NCBI RefSeq assembly: GCF_007474545.1
Contig: NZ_VKOG01000005.1
Location: forward strand, 62,001-126,000
Direction of reading: 5' to 3'
DNA from: Chryseobacterium binzhouense
Lineage (GTDB): Bacteria > Bacteroidota > Bacteroidia > Flavobacteriales > Weeksellaceae
DNA: 64,000 bases
The notes beneath the pieces were generated by a model that saw nothing but the letters and a program-made list of their open reading frames with translations, did no database searches and was not told where the DNA came from. Numbering within the stretch: the stretch's first letter is position 1; the number at the start of each line of letters is the position of its first letter. Of this stretch, positions 34,856-43,261 are shown piece by piece. Made by a program: the position numbers and the translations under genes.

Positions 34856-34934
34856 CTATTAACAGGTCGCTCCTACGGAGCTCCGCTTTATTATGCCTTA
34901 ATTTTTCTATTAACAGTAAGCTCCTACGGAGCTT
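34856..34934. repeat. Two direct copies of a short palindromic unit
   Basis: CTATTAACAG followed by a GCTCC-TAC-GGAGC hairpin occurs at 34856-34881 and again at 34907-34933, offset by 51 bases. Each hairpin has a 3-base loop. It lies between the exonuclease stop and the 78-bp repeat, so this gap holds two kinds of repeats. Confidence 0.75.
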
Positions 34935-34967
34935 TCTCACAAGTTAACATCTGAATTTAAAGTTTTT

Positions 34968-35990
34968 TTATACCTTATTTTCAATAAATTCTTTCTCTTT
35001 TTCTTCCTCATCATCATCGCCGTAAAGCGTTTCCACCACATCAGATTTAATTCCGATTTCATTTAAATATTTTGAAAAAACTTCGGTTTGTCCGTGTGTT
35101 GCGTGAACGATTTCGGCTTCGGTGGCTTTTATAGCCTGTAACAAACCCTTCCAATCGGCGTGGTCGCTCATCGGGAAACCTGCATCGGCACTCCGCCATC
35201 GTCTTGCACCGCGAACCTGCATCCATCCGGAACAAATTGCCGTTGCAGAATCAGGAATTTTTTTGATGACATTGGAATCCAGCAAAGCAGGCGGAACAAT
35301 CACGATATCTCCAGCAACGTGCTTGATGCTTTCCCTGAAATCTGGAATTTCATAATCAGGGAGTACGATTCCGACTTCTTCAAAGGCTTTATTCAGTTTT
35401 CCGATCGAATAGTGGACGTGGATTTTTCCCATTCCTTCAACGGCCTTCATTACGCGTTGTGCTTTTCCCAAAGAATAACCGATGAAAACAGAGGTTTTTT
35501 GATTTTCCTGATTTTTGAGAACCCAGTTCTGGAGTTTTTTATTCAGATCCGGAACTTCCAGCCAGTTGTAAATAGGCAGTCCGAAAGTACTTTCGGTGAC
35601 AAATTCATTGCATTTTACCAGTTCGAAAGGGGTGCTTAATCCATCATCCTGAACTTTATAATCTCCTGAAACAACGCTTACATAACCTTTGTATTCCAGC
35701 CGGATCTGCGCGGAGCCGATGATGTGACCGGCAGGATGAAGTGAAACTTTCACGCCGTTAATATTGATGACTTCGCCATATTCCACACTCTGAACTTCAA
35801 GATCTTCGCTGATCCTTTTGTGCAGAATAGGTTTGGTAAAATGATGACACAAGTATTTTTTCATTCCCCAACGTGCGTGATCGGCGTGCCCATGGGTAAT
35901 GACCGCCAAATCAACCGGTCGCCACGGATCAATGTAGAATTTTCCTTGTGGACAGTAGATGCCTTTGTTTGTGAATGTGATGAGTTTCAA
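34968..35990 (-). CDS. Ligase-associated DNA damage response exonuclease (MBL fold)
   Basis: 340-aa metallo-beta-lactamase/beta-CASP nuclease. The frame is open up to 36257, but family resemblance begins at LKLITFTNKGIYCPQGKFYIDP. TTG at 35990 fits this start and the usual length of about 340 aa; the extra 89 residues upstream are hydrophobic and unlike the family. Zinc motif THGHADHARWG; later HPAGHIIGSAQI, SGDYK, FIGYSLGKAQR and SDHADW. First gene of the four-gene repair cluster. The start choice is inferred. Confidence 0.9.
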   Translation of the reverse strand: MKLITFTNKGIYCPQGKFYIDPWRPVDLAVITHGHADHARWGMKKYLCHHFTKPILHKRISEDLEVQSVEYGEVININGVKVSLHPAGHIIGSAQIRLEYKGYVSVVSGDYKVQDDGLSTPFELVKCNEFVTESTFGLPIYNWLEVPDLNKKLQNWVLKNQENQKTSVFIGYSLGKAQRVMKAVEGMGKIHVHYSIGKLNKAFEEVGIVLPDYEIPDFRESIKHVAGDIVIVPPALLDSNVIKKIPDSATAICSGWMQVRGARRWRSADAGFPMSDHADWKGLLQAIKATEAEIVHATHGQTEVFSKYLNEIGIKSDVVETLYGDDDEEEKEKEFIENKV

Positions 35991-36150
35991 GACTATGAAT
36001 TTATTATTTTTTTCATTCAAAAAGCTGACCAATTTATTAAAATAACATTTTAGTATAAAAAGCCCCCACATGAGATCAGTTTCATCAAATTGTCCGCTGT
36101 TTCTGATATTTATAATAAAAACTTTCAGAGATTTGCAAAAAATTAAATTA

Positions 36151-36777
36151 ATGAAGGTAATAAATATTGAAAACTGGAACAGAAAAGAACATTTTAAATT
36201 TTTCTCTGCCATGAAAAGTCCGTATTTCGGATTTACAACAGAAGTAGATTGTACCAAAGCTTATGAAACGGCAAAAGAAAACGGATATTCTTTCTTTTCT
36301 TATTATCTGTATAAATCAATGGTTGCTATTAATGCTGTAGATGAATTAAAACTGAGAATAATTGATGACCAAGTTATTTTATTTGATGAAGTTCATGTCG
36401 GAAGCACCATTGGACGACCAGACGGAACATTCGGGTTCTCTTTTTTTCATTATTCTGAAGATTTTACAATTTTTAATGAAAGACTTCAAGATCAGATAAG
36501 TACAGTTCAAAATTCTACCGGTCTGGGAATCAGAAATGAGATTTTACCCGTTAATCATATTCGGCACACAACAATTCCGTGGAATTCATTTTCTGCAATT
36601 GTGCATCCTACCAATTTTGATCCTGAAGAGTGCATTCCTAAAATTGCTTTTGGTAAATTTAATATTCGGGAAGGCAAAAAAATGATGCCTGTATCTATCG
36701 AAGCTCATCACGGTCTTGCAGACGGTATTCATCTGGCAAAATACTTTGAAGAATTTCAGAGACAGTTAGATTTGTAA
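36151..36777 (+). CDS. Chloramphenicol acetyltransferase-like (CatA type) O-acetyltransferase
   Basis: 208 aa from ATG 36151 (27 extra upstream residues rejected: not family-like). It has the trimeric CAT fold signs: N-terminal WNRKEHFKFFSAMKSPYFGFTTEVD, central HIRHTTIPWNSFSA, and the catalytic HHGLADGIH near the C-terminus (family HHxxxDG). True CatA enzymes transfer acetyl from acetyl-CoA to chloramphenicol, but many chromosomal Bacteroidetes relatives have unknown acceptors. No mobile element nearby, so an intrinsic gene is likely. Confidence 0.85.
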   Translation: MKVINIENWNRKEHFKFFSAMKSPYFGFTTEVDCTKAYETAKENGYSFFSYYLYKSMVAINAVDELKLRIIDDQVILFDEVHVGSTIGRPDGTFGFSFFHYSEDFTIFNERLQDQISTVQNSTGLGIRNEILPVNHIRHTTIPWNSFSAIVHPTNFDPEECIPKIAFGKFNIREGKKMMPVSIEAHHGLADGIHLAKYFEEFQRQLDL

Positions 36778-36845
36778 CACTCAAAATTTGAACCTAATCA
36801 TTTAATCTCAAAGCAATAAATTCCTCATAAAATAATAAAAACCCT

Positions 36846-36853
36846 TATTTTTG
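36846..36853 (+). promoter_or_regulatory. -7 promoter box of rsmG
   Basis: TATTTTTG matches TAnnTTTG and ends 17 bases before the rsmG ATG. Confidence 0.5.
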
Positions 36854-36870
36854 CTTTTCATAATTACTAT

Positions 36871-37506
36871 ATGTCATTAAAAATTATTCTTAAATATTTT
36901 CCCAATTTATCAGAAAAACAAATTGAACAGTTTGCAAAACTGGAAGATCTGTATAAGGACTGGAATGAAAAAATAAATGTTATTTCCAGAAAAGATACAG
37001 ATTCACTTTACGAAAAGCACGTGCTTCATTCTTTAGGAATAGCAAAAGTAATGGAATTTGCTCCTAGAACAAAAGTTCTGGATATAGGAACAGGTGGTGG
37101 TTTTCCTGGAATTCCTTTAGCCATTCTTTTTCCTGAAACACAATTTACCCTGATTGATTCTATAGGAAAAAAAATTACAGTTGTAAACGGAGTAGCAGAA
37201 GGCATTGGTCTGGAAAACCTTACTGCAATTCACGGAAGGGCAGAAAAAGTGAAAGATAAATTTCATTTTATCGTAAGCAGAGCAGTGACGCAGATGCCAG
37301 AATTTTTGCGCTGGCTGAAAGGGAAATTTGAAAAAGACCAGTTTAATACTAAACATAATGGCGTTCTGTATTTAAAAGGCGGAGATTTGGCAGAAGAACT
37401 TGCCGGATTAAAATGTGAACTCTTTAGTCTGAAAAATTATTTTGAAGAAGATTTTTTTGAAACAAAAAAAGTGGTTTATTTATCAAAAGGTAATTTTAAT
37501 TCGTAA
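36871..37506 (+). CDS. rsmG: 16S rRNA (guanine-527 N7)-methyltransferase
   Basis: 211-aa SAM-dependent enzyme that modifies G527 of 16S rRNA. Motif I is VLDIGTGGGFPGIPLAILFP, with the acidic SAM ligand after it in FTLIDSIGKK; the family DWNEKINVISRKD segment is at about residues 30-42 and VSRAVTQMPEFLRW in the second half. The length is typical. Loss of this enzyme gives low-level streptomycin resistance in other bacteria. Confidence 0.95.
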   Translation: MSLKIILKYFPNLSEKQIEQFAKLEDLYKDWNEKINVISRKDTDSLYEKHVLHSLGIAKVMEFAPRTKVLDIGTGGGFPGIPLAILFPETQFTLIDSIGKKITVVNGVAEGIGLENLTAIHGRAEKVKDKFHFIVSRAVTQMPEFLRWLKGKFEKDQFNTKHNGVLYLKGGDLAEELAGLKCELFSLKNYFEEDFFETKKVVYLSKGNFNS

Positions 37507-37566
37507 TTCAGCAATTATTAGGAATAATTTTTGCTAACTTTAATTTTCAAAACAAAATACACCATC

Positions 37567-37974
37567 ATGAAATCTCTGCTAAAAATCTGTTTGATAACAT
37601 CTTTTTTGGGACTATCTGTAATTTCCTGTAAAGAAGACGAAGATTATGAAACGATAGAATCTGTAGAAAAGATAAAAATAGACAGTGTAAAAATAGTGAG
37701 CGATACGATGTCTGTATTTTCAGTTCAAAGTATCAGAACCTATTCAAAATACCAATCAAAATGTCAGGGATTTTATGGATATGATTATATTCATTCCGAA
37801 GAAACAGAACGGGATATAACTGCATATCAATATTTTACCAACGGCACTTGTCCGCAGGTGGAATATTCAGCAGCAAATCAAATCAATTTTCGCCCTCAGA
37901 AAAAGGGAGTTTATACTTTTAGATTCTGGACTGGTGACAATACCTGGATTACAAAAAACATCGTTGTTAATTAA
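37567..37974 (+). CDS. Lipoprotein of unknown function
   Basis: 135 aa from ATG 37567; 12 extra upstream residues are rejected because this ATG opens a good lipoprotein leader ending VISC, followed by KEDEDYE. The mature domain is beta-rich with a pair of Cys (SKCQGFYGYDY, NGTCPQVEY) and an immunoglobulin-like end FRPQKKGVYTFRFWTGDNTW. The stop overlaps the next ATG (TAATG), suggesting coupling to the DUF922 gene. Confidence 0.7.
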   Translation: MKSLLKICLITSFLGLSVISCKEDEDYETIESVEKIKIDSVKIVSDTMSVFSVQSIRTYSKYQSKCQGFYGYDYIHSEETERDITAYQYFTNGTCPQVEYSAANQINFRPQKKGVYTFRFWTGDNTWITKNIVVN

Positions 37975-38510
37975 TGAAATATTTATTTGTTCTCTTTATA
38001 ATATCTTTTAATTTTTTTTCTGGTCAGAAAATTGAATGGAAAGATGACCAGAAATTGGTCTGGGAAAACTTCAGAAGCAAAAAAAACAATCTTGGAGGAA
38101 CAGACGTCGTGGCTTATACCCATTGTGGATGGGAATATTCGGTAATCACATCAAGCGATCCTAAGGTTCCTGTAAAAATTGATATTCAAACTATTTTTAA
38201 TGAAGATAAGTCCTGGAAAGATGACAAAAGAATCAATGAATATGTTCTGGTTCATGAACAAAAGCATTTTGATATAGCTGAAATTCACGCTAGAAAACTG
38301 AGAAAAGAAGTTGCTGCAAGAATTAAAAACACAAGCGATTTTAATAAATATTTCAAATCTATATACGCTAAAATATCTTCCGAATATAAAAATTATCAGG
38401 CTGCGTATGACAGAGATACCAGTCATGGTATGAATAAAGAAAAACAATCTGAATATAACAGCAGGATTGCCGATGATCTGGAACAATTAAAAAATTACCA
38501 AAAACTGTGA
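37974..38510 (+). CDS. DUF922 putative secreted metalloprotease
   Basis: 178 aa with signal peptide MKYLFVLFIISFNFFSGQ. It has the DUF922 pattern: KLVWENF near residue 25 and LVHEQKHFDIAEIHARKLR near residue 90, where HEQKHFD resembles a zinc HExxH motif. The C-terminal third is helical and charged. Start overlaps the upstream lipoprotein stop; its stop overlaps the GTG of the AddB-like gene, so three genes are coupled although their predicted functions differ. Protease activity is inferred only. Confidence 0.8.
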   Translation: MKYLFVLFIISFNFFSGQKIEWKDDQKLVWENFRSKKNNLGGTDVVAYTHCGWEYSVITSSDPKVPVKIDIQTIFNEDKSWKDDKRINEYVLVHEQKHFDIAEIHARKLRKEVAARIKNTSDFNKYFKSIYAKISSEYKNYQAAYDRDTSHGMNKEKQSEYNSRIADDLEQLKNYQKL

Positions 38511-41197
38511 AATTTTTAAACAAAATAATTGACGAATTATTAGCTCAAAACAATGATCTGTCACAGTTTAATATCATTTTACCCGGAAAAAGACCCATAG
38601 TTTTCATACGGCAGATTCTTGAAGAACGCCAATATTCGGGATTTCTTCCTGATTTTTTTACGATTGAAGAGTTAATTGTCAAAATTGTAGACAAACAAAC
38701 CATAGACGGAATATCACTGTGGCTTTTTGCATTTGAAGTGTATAAAAATTTGCATCTGATCCCCAATGATGATTTTTCAGAATTCTTAAAATGGTTTCCC
38801 ACGCTACAAAAAGACTGGGATGATATTTTAAAGTTTTCCGAAAGTGATGAAGCCGTACTGCAATATATGTTTGATGAAGAGCGCATCAAAGAATGGGCGC
38901 AAGATCTGGGAGATGATGAGGTTCCCCGTAAAAAATTCCTCAATTTCTGGCGGAATATGAATATATTTTTACCTGAATTAAAAAAGAAACTACAGGAAAA
39001 AAACTGGGCTACTCCGGGAATGACTCATGAGCTGGCAAAACTTAAAATTCAGGATTTTGCCCAAAAGAATAATGATAATTTTGTTTTTTGCGGTTTTAAT
39101 GCCTTTACACCTGTAGAAGAAAAACTGGTAAGAAATCTCTTGCAGTGGGATAAAGCACAATGCTTCTTTCAGGCAGACCGGTATTATTTTGATGATGAAA
39201 GACAAGAGGCAGGAAAATTCCTCAGAAATCATAAAATGTGGAAGGAATTCAATGACAGCCGTGCATTTCACTGGATAGAAGACGATTTTAATCAGCCTAA
39301 AAACATCAATGTATACGAAGTTTCGGGAAATGTCACCCAGACTAAAATCTTACCTGAAATTTTTAAAGATATTAATAATAAGACTTTCACGAATACAGCT
39401 GTGGTGTTGCTGGATGAAAACCTTCTTCCTGCAACTCTGGATGTAATGCATGAAGTGGAAAATCTCAATATTACAATGGGTTTTCCGCTTAAAAATCTTT
39501 CATTTTCCAATGCGGTGAAGCAATTATTTTATTTGCAGAAGCAGCTTGAAAAAAATAAAACCTCATACTATTACAGAGATCTATTTCCAATATTGGAAGA
39601 ACTTCCGAAATCTGATGAAGATGATCAGATCATTATTCATTTTAAATCTAAAATAGAAGAAAGGAATATTGTTTACATTTCTCAGAAATTACTGAAAGAG
39701 CTGTTGGGAGACCTTTCTTACTTCAAACTTTTGCAGAAAGCCGAGTCTGAATATCAGTTTTTAGATGATCTCATCAGTTTCTGCCGACAGATTAAATGGC
39801 TTCAGCTGGACGATATACAATACGAAAACATATCGCATTTTGAAAATGCTTTCCGCCTTATTAAAAACCAGATTACTCCGTATGGTTTTGAGATAAAGAT
39901 GGAAACGCTGGAGATTCTGATCAATCAGCACATCAATTCTGAAAGCATAGATTTTATCGGAGAGCCCCTAAAAGGATTACAGGTAATGGGACTTTTGGAA
40001 ACAAGACTCCTTAATTTCGAAAATGTGATTCTTCTTTCTGTAAATGAAGGCAAACTACCGCTTGGAAACTCGCAAAACACCTACATTCCTTTTGATATAA
40101 GAAGACATTTTGATCTGCATACCTTTCTGGAAAATGACAGCATTTATGCCTACCATTTTTACCGCCTTCTTCAGGATGCGAAGAATATACACTTACTTTT
40201 TAATGCTTTAAGTTCGGGAGTTAATACCGGGGAAAAGAGTCGTTTTATAACCCAGATTGAGATGGAAAGCCAGCATCAGATCAACCATATTATTGTTGAA
40301 AATTCCTCTGATCCCATTATCAGCAAACCAATTGAAATTGTGAAAACTCCTATCGTGATTCAGCAGCTTTCAAAATGGAAAGAAAAAGTTTCAGCTTCAC
40401 ATCTTACGAGTTATCTGTACAATCCTATAGATTTTTATCTCTCAAAGGTTTTAAATACATCGGAAACTGATGAAATCGAAGAAGAATTATCCATCAGAAA
40501 TTATGGTAATTTAGTACATTATACACTTCAAGAGATATATGAAAACATTAAAAGTAAAACATTAAAAAATATTGATTTACAAACATCTATTCAACGAATA
40601 GATGAATTTATAGACATTGCTATTGAAAAGTTGAAACATCAACCTGAATTTTATAACAAAGGGATGAATTTCATTCATAAAGCAATTGCCAGAAAAGTAA
40701 TTTTAAATATCCTTAATCATGATCTCGAACTGATAAAATCTGGAAACACACTGGAAATTGTAGACATTGAAAAAAGATTTGAAAATATTGATTTCTATCT
40801 GGATAAAGAAAAAACTGATAAAGTTTCATTTTTTGGTTTTATTGACCGAATTGATAAGCTTAACGGAAATATTAGAATTATAGATTATAAAACAGCAAAA
40901 ACAAAAAATCTCACGGTAAAGATTGATGAACTAAATCAGTCAGATTATTTTCAGAACAGTGAGAGAAAACAGGCAATGCAGCTCTGCCTTTATCAGTATG
41001 TCATTCAGAATCTGCCGGAATTTTGGGGTTATCCCGTAGAAACAGGAATATGGAGTTTTGCAGATGCCAAAAAAGGAGTGGTATCACTGGAATTTGCTCA
41101 GGGAAGCCTTGATGATGCAATGATTTCTATTCAGAATTTAATTTTAGAAATTCTGAATCCTGACATTAATTTCATTGAAAAGTCAAAATCTTTTTAA
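38507..41197 (+). CDS. AddB-like PD-(D/E)XK nuclease family protein
   Basis: 896 aa from a GTG at 38507, which overlaps the DUF922 stop as GTGA. The N-terminal region (FNIILPGKRPIVFIRQIL) is like the helicase-derived fold of AddB; the C-terminal nuclease has FFGFIDRIDKLNGNIRIIDYKTAK followed by QAMQLCLYQY, the Asp...Asp-Tyr-Lys core and QxxLY motif of RecB-type nucleases. It probably works with an AddA-type helicase-nuclease in double-strand-break repair; that partner gene is not in the window. Terminated by a strong hairpin. Confidence 0.88.
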   Translation: MKFLNKIIDELLAQNNDLSQFNIILPGKRPIVFIRQILEERQYSGFLPDFFTIEELIVKIVDKQTIDGISLWLFAFEVYKNLHLIPNDDFSEFLKWFPTLQKDWDDILKFSESDEAVLQYMFDEERIKEWAQDLGDDEVPRKKFLNFWRNMNIFLPELKKKLQEKNWATPGMTHELAKLKIQDFAQKNNDNFVFCGFNAFTPVEEKLVRNLLQWDKAQCFFQADRYYFDDERQEAGKFLRNHKMWKEFNDSRAFHWIEDDFNQPKNINVYEVSGNVTQTKILPEIFKDINNKTFTNTAVVLLDENLLPATLDVMHEVENLNITMGFPLKNLSFSNAVKQLFYLQKQLEKNKTSYYYRDLFPILEELPKSDEDDQIIIHFKSKIEERNIVYISQKLLKELLGDLSYFKLLQKAESEYQFLDDLISFCRQIKWLQLDDIQYENISHFENAFRLIKNQITPYGFEIKMETLEILINQHINSESIDFIGEPLKGLQVMGLLETRLLNFENVILLSVNEGKLPLGNSQNTYIPFDIRRHFDLHTFLENDSIYAYHFYRLLQDAKNIHLLFNALSSGVNTGEKSRFITQIEMESQHQINHIIVENSSDPIISKPIEIVKTPIVIQQLSKWKEKVSASHLTSYLYNPIDFYLSKVLNTSETDEIEEELSIRNYGNLVHYTLQEIYENIKSKTLKNIDLQTSIQRIDEFIDIAIEKLKHQPEFYNKGMNFIHKAIARKVILNILNHDLELIKSGNTLEIVDIEKRFENIDFYLDKEKTDKVSFFGFIDRIDKLNGNIRIIDYKTAKTKNLTVKIDELNQSDYFQNSERKQAMQLCLYQYVIQNLPEFWGYPVETGIWSFADAKKGVVSLEFAQGSLDDAMISIQNLILEILNPDINFIEKSKSF

Positions 41198-41223
41198 AGT
41201 GAATATCGCAAATAATTTATTAA

Positions 41224-41255
41224 AAAAAACCTTCAAGATTTTACTTGAAGGTTTA
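41224..41255. terminator. Bidirectional terminator
   Basis: AAACCTTCAAG (41227-41237) and CTTGAAGGTTT (41244-41254), perfect 11-bp arms with an A-run before, between the convergent AddB-like and acyl-CoA dehydrogenase genes. Confidence 0.9.
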
Positions 41256-41262
41256 ATTATAT

Positions 41263-42441
41263 TTAAAAAGCATTAAAGCCTGTAATATCAAGACCTGTGA
41301 TCAGCAAATGGACATCGTGAGTTCCTTCATAGGTAATGACAGATTCAAGATTGGCAGCGTGACGCATCATCGGAAATTCACCCATAATTCCCATTCCGCC
41401 TAAAATCTGACGGGATTCTCTGGCTATATCAATTGCCATTTTCACATTATTTCTTTTTGCCATTGAAATCTGAGCGGGTGAAGCTTTGTGATCATTTTTC
41501 AGATTCCCCAATTGCAGACAAAGCAACTGTGCTTTAGTAATTTCCGTTAAAAACTCAGCAAGTTTTTTCTGTTGCAACTGAAAAGAGCCAATAGGTTTTC
41601 CAAATTGTTTTCTTTCTTTAGAATATTGCACAGCAGTACAATAACAGTCGATTGCTGCACCTATAACTCCCCAGGAAATTCCGTATCGGGCAGAATTTAA
41701 ACAAGACAAAGGTCCTTTCAATCCTGTAACACCGGGAAGAAGATTTTCCTTAGGAACTTTCACATCATTAAATACCAGTTCACCTGTTTTAGAAGCTCTG
41801 AGACTCCATTTATGATGAGTTTCAGGGGTCGTAAAGCCTTTCATTCCTCTTTCAACAATTAAGCCCTGTACTTTTCCTTCTTCATTTTTAGCCCAAATTA
41901 CGGCAATATCACAAAGTGGAGCATTGGTAATCCACATTTTCGCTCCATTTAAAAGATAATGATCTCCCATATCTTTAAAATAGGTTTCCATAGAACCGGG
42001 ATCTGAACCGTGATTAGGTTCAGTCAGACCAAATGATCCGATCATTTCTCCAGAAGCTAATTGAGGCAGATATTTTCTTTTTTGCTCTTCAGAACCGAAT
42101 TCATTGATTGGAAACATTACCAGCGAACTCTGTACTGAGGCAGCAGAACGCACTGCAGAATCGCCTCTTTCCAGTTCCTGCATTATTAAACCATAAGAAA
42201 TCTGATCAAGACCCGATCCTCCGTATTCTTCAGGAATATAAGGTCCCAAAGCACCTATTTTCCCTAATTCTTTCATCAGATTGGGCAAATCTGTATGATT
42301 TTGAGCAGCTTCATCAATATTAGGCATTACAAAACTTTCTACCCAGTCTCTTACAGATTGGCGTATAAGTTTGTGTTCTTCGGTAAGTAAGGCATCTATT
42401 CCGAAATAATCCGGGATGCTTGTAAGCGGATAATATGACAT
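41263..42441 (-). CDS. Acyl-CoA dehydrogenase, glutaryl-CoA dehydrogenase type
   Basis: 392-aa FAD enzyme. The catalytic base is Glu372 in TYEGTHDVHLLITG, and the substrate-side Arg lies in VRSAASVQSSLVM, as in glutaryl-CoA dehydrogenases that oxidise and decarboxylate glutaryl-CoA during Lys/Trp breakdown. Further motifs: FGLTEPNHGSDPGSMET and ERKQFGKPIGSFQLQQ. The length fits. The neighbours do not confirm the pathway, so substrate assignment is by similarity. It sits 57 bases downstream of the Nudix regulator gene on the same strand. Confidence 0.92.
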   Translation of the reverse strand: MSYYPLTSIPDYFGIDALLTEEHKLIRQSVRDWVESFVMPNIDEAAQNHTDLPNLMKELGKIGALGPYIPEEYGGSGLDQISYGLIMQELERGDSAVRSAASVQSSLVMFPINEFGSEEQKRKYLPQLASGEMIGSFGLTEPNHGSDPGSMETYFKDMGDHYLLNGAKMWITNAPLCDIAVIWAKNEEGKVQGLIVERGMKGFTTPETHHKWSLRASKTGELVFNDVKVPKENLLPGVTGLKGPLSCLNSARYGISWGVIGAAIDCYCTAVQYSKERKQFGKPIGSFQLQQKKLAEFLTEITKAQLLCLQLGNLKNDHKASPAQISMAKRNNVKMAIDIARESRQILGGMGIMGEFPMMRHAANLESVITYEGTHDVHLLITGLDITGFNAF

Positions 42442-42498
42442 GCGATTAATTTTGCTAAAAATAAACTTTTTTTGTAAGGCTTGAAAAAAAAATTCCGG

Positions 42499-43239
42499 TT
42501 ATTTTTTTATAAATCTGTACAGATACGGAGCTTTATTGGCAGATCCGTCATATAATTTTTCCATTCTTTCTAAAGAATTAGTACTTAATATCTTACGCTG
42601 AAAATTATTTCTCCTAAGTTTTTCACCCAAAATAGTTTCGTATAAACACTGGAGATCCTTCATGGTAAATTTTTCCGGCAAAAGATTACTGGCAGCAATT
42701 TGCGTATCAATATTCTTACGGAGATGATTCAGACCTTCTGCAATAATTCTGTCATGATCAAACGCCATTTGTGGCAGTTTACCAACTTCAAACCATGCAC
42801 AGGATTCATTGAACGCATCAGGAAAAGTATTGGCAAGTGAAAAGTCTATCAGACTACAGTAACCAACGGTAATAAATCTCTGTAAGATCCAGTGATCCAT
42901 TGGTACATCCAGACCTTTATTATTGATTAAAGTTTTGTGTACATTATTTTCCGTACGGTTAACTCTTCCGAAAGTATGAAATTGCTCCAGAAAAAGACCC
43001 TTTAGATGAGTTCTTTCATATAATACTCGTTCTGCAGCAGCCCGGAGATCCTCATCAATAAATACGAAACCGCCGGGAAGAGAATAGAGGTTCAGATCGT
43101 GATATTTAAGCAATAAAACTTTCAGAATATTATCATGGAAACCAAAAATAGTACAGTCTACAGAGACATTAGGAATTAAATTCTTACTGTCAATAAGTTC
43201 TTTTAGGCTTTCAATACTTTTATTGTGGTCAGTTTTCAT
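42499..43239 (-). CDS. Degenerate-Nudix transcriptional regulator (NrtR/AraR type)
   Basis: 246 aa. The N-terminal Nudix domain has GGFVFIDEDLRAAAERVLYERTHL: the catalytic REUxEE of the Nudix box is RVLYER, so the hydrolase is predicted inactive. The C-terminal winged helix (FTMKDLQCLYETILGEKLRRNNF) is typical of the NrtR family. In Bacteroidetes, such proteins control sugar pathways (AraR for arabinose). Here it follows an MFS gene by 22 bases and sits beside the glycan locus, which suggests a sugar-linked ligand; whether it controls susC is not proven. Confidence 0.85.
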   Translation of the reverse strand: MKTDHNKSIESLKELIDSKNLIPNVSVDCTIFGFHDNILKVLLLKYHDLNLYSLPGGFVFIDEDLRAAAERVLYERTHLKGLFLEQFHTFGRVNRTENNVHKTLINNKGLDVPMDHWILQRFITVGYCSLIDFSLANTFPDAFNESCAWFEVGKLPQMAFDHDRIIAEGLNHLRKNIDTQIAASNLLPEKFTMKDLQCLYETILGEKLRRNNFQRKILSTNSLERMEKLYDGSANKAPYLYRFIKK

Positions 43240-43261
43240 TTCGTAAAAATAAAATTATTTT

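Noticed and set aside
35160..35639. 159-residue plus-strand ORF
   Set aside because: Fully antisense to the repair exonuclease, whose zinc motifs and length are clear.
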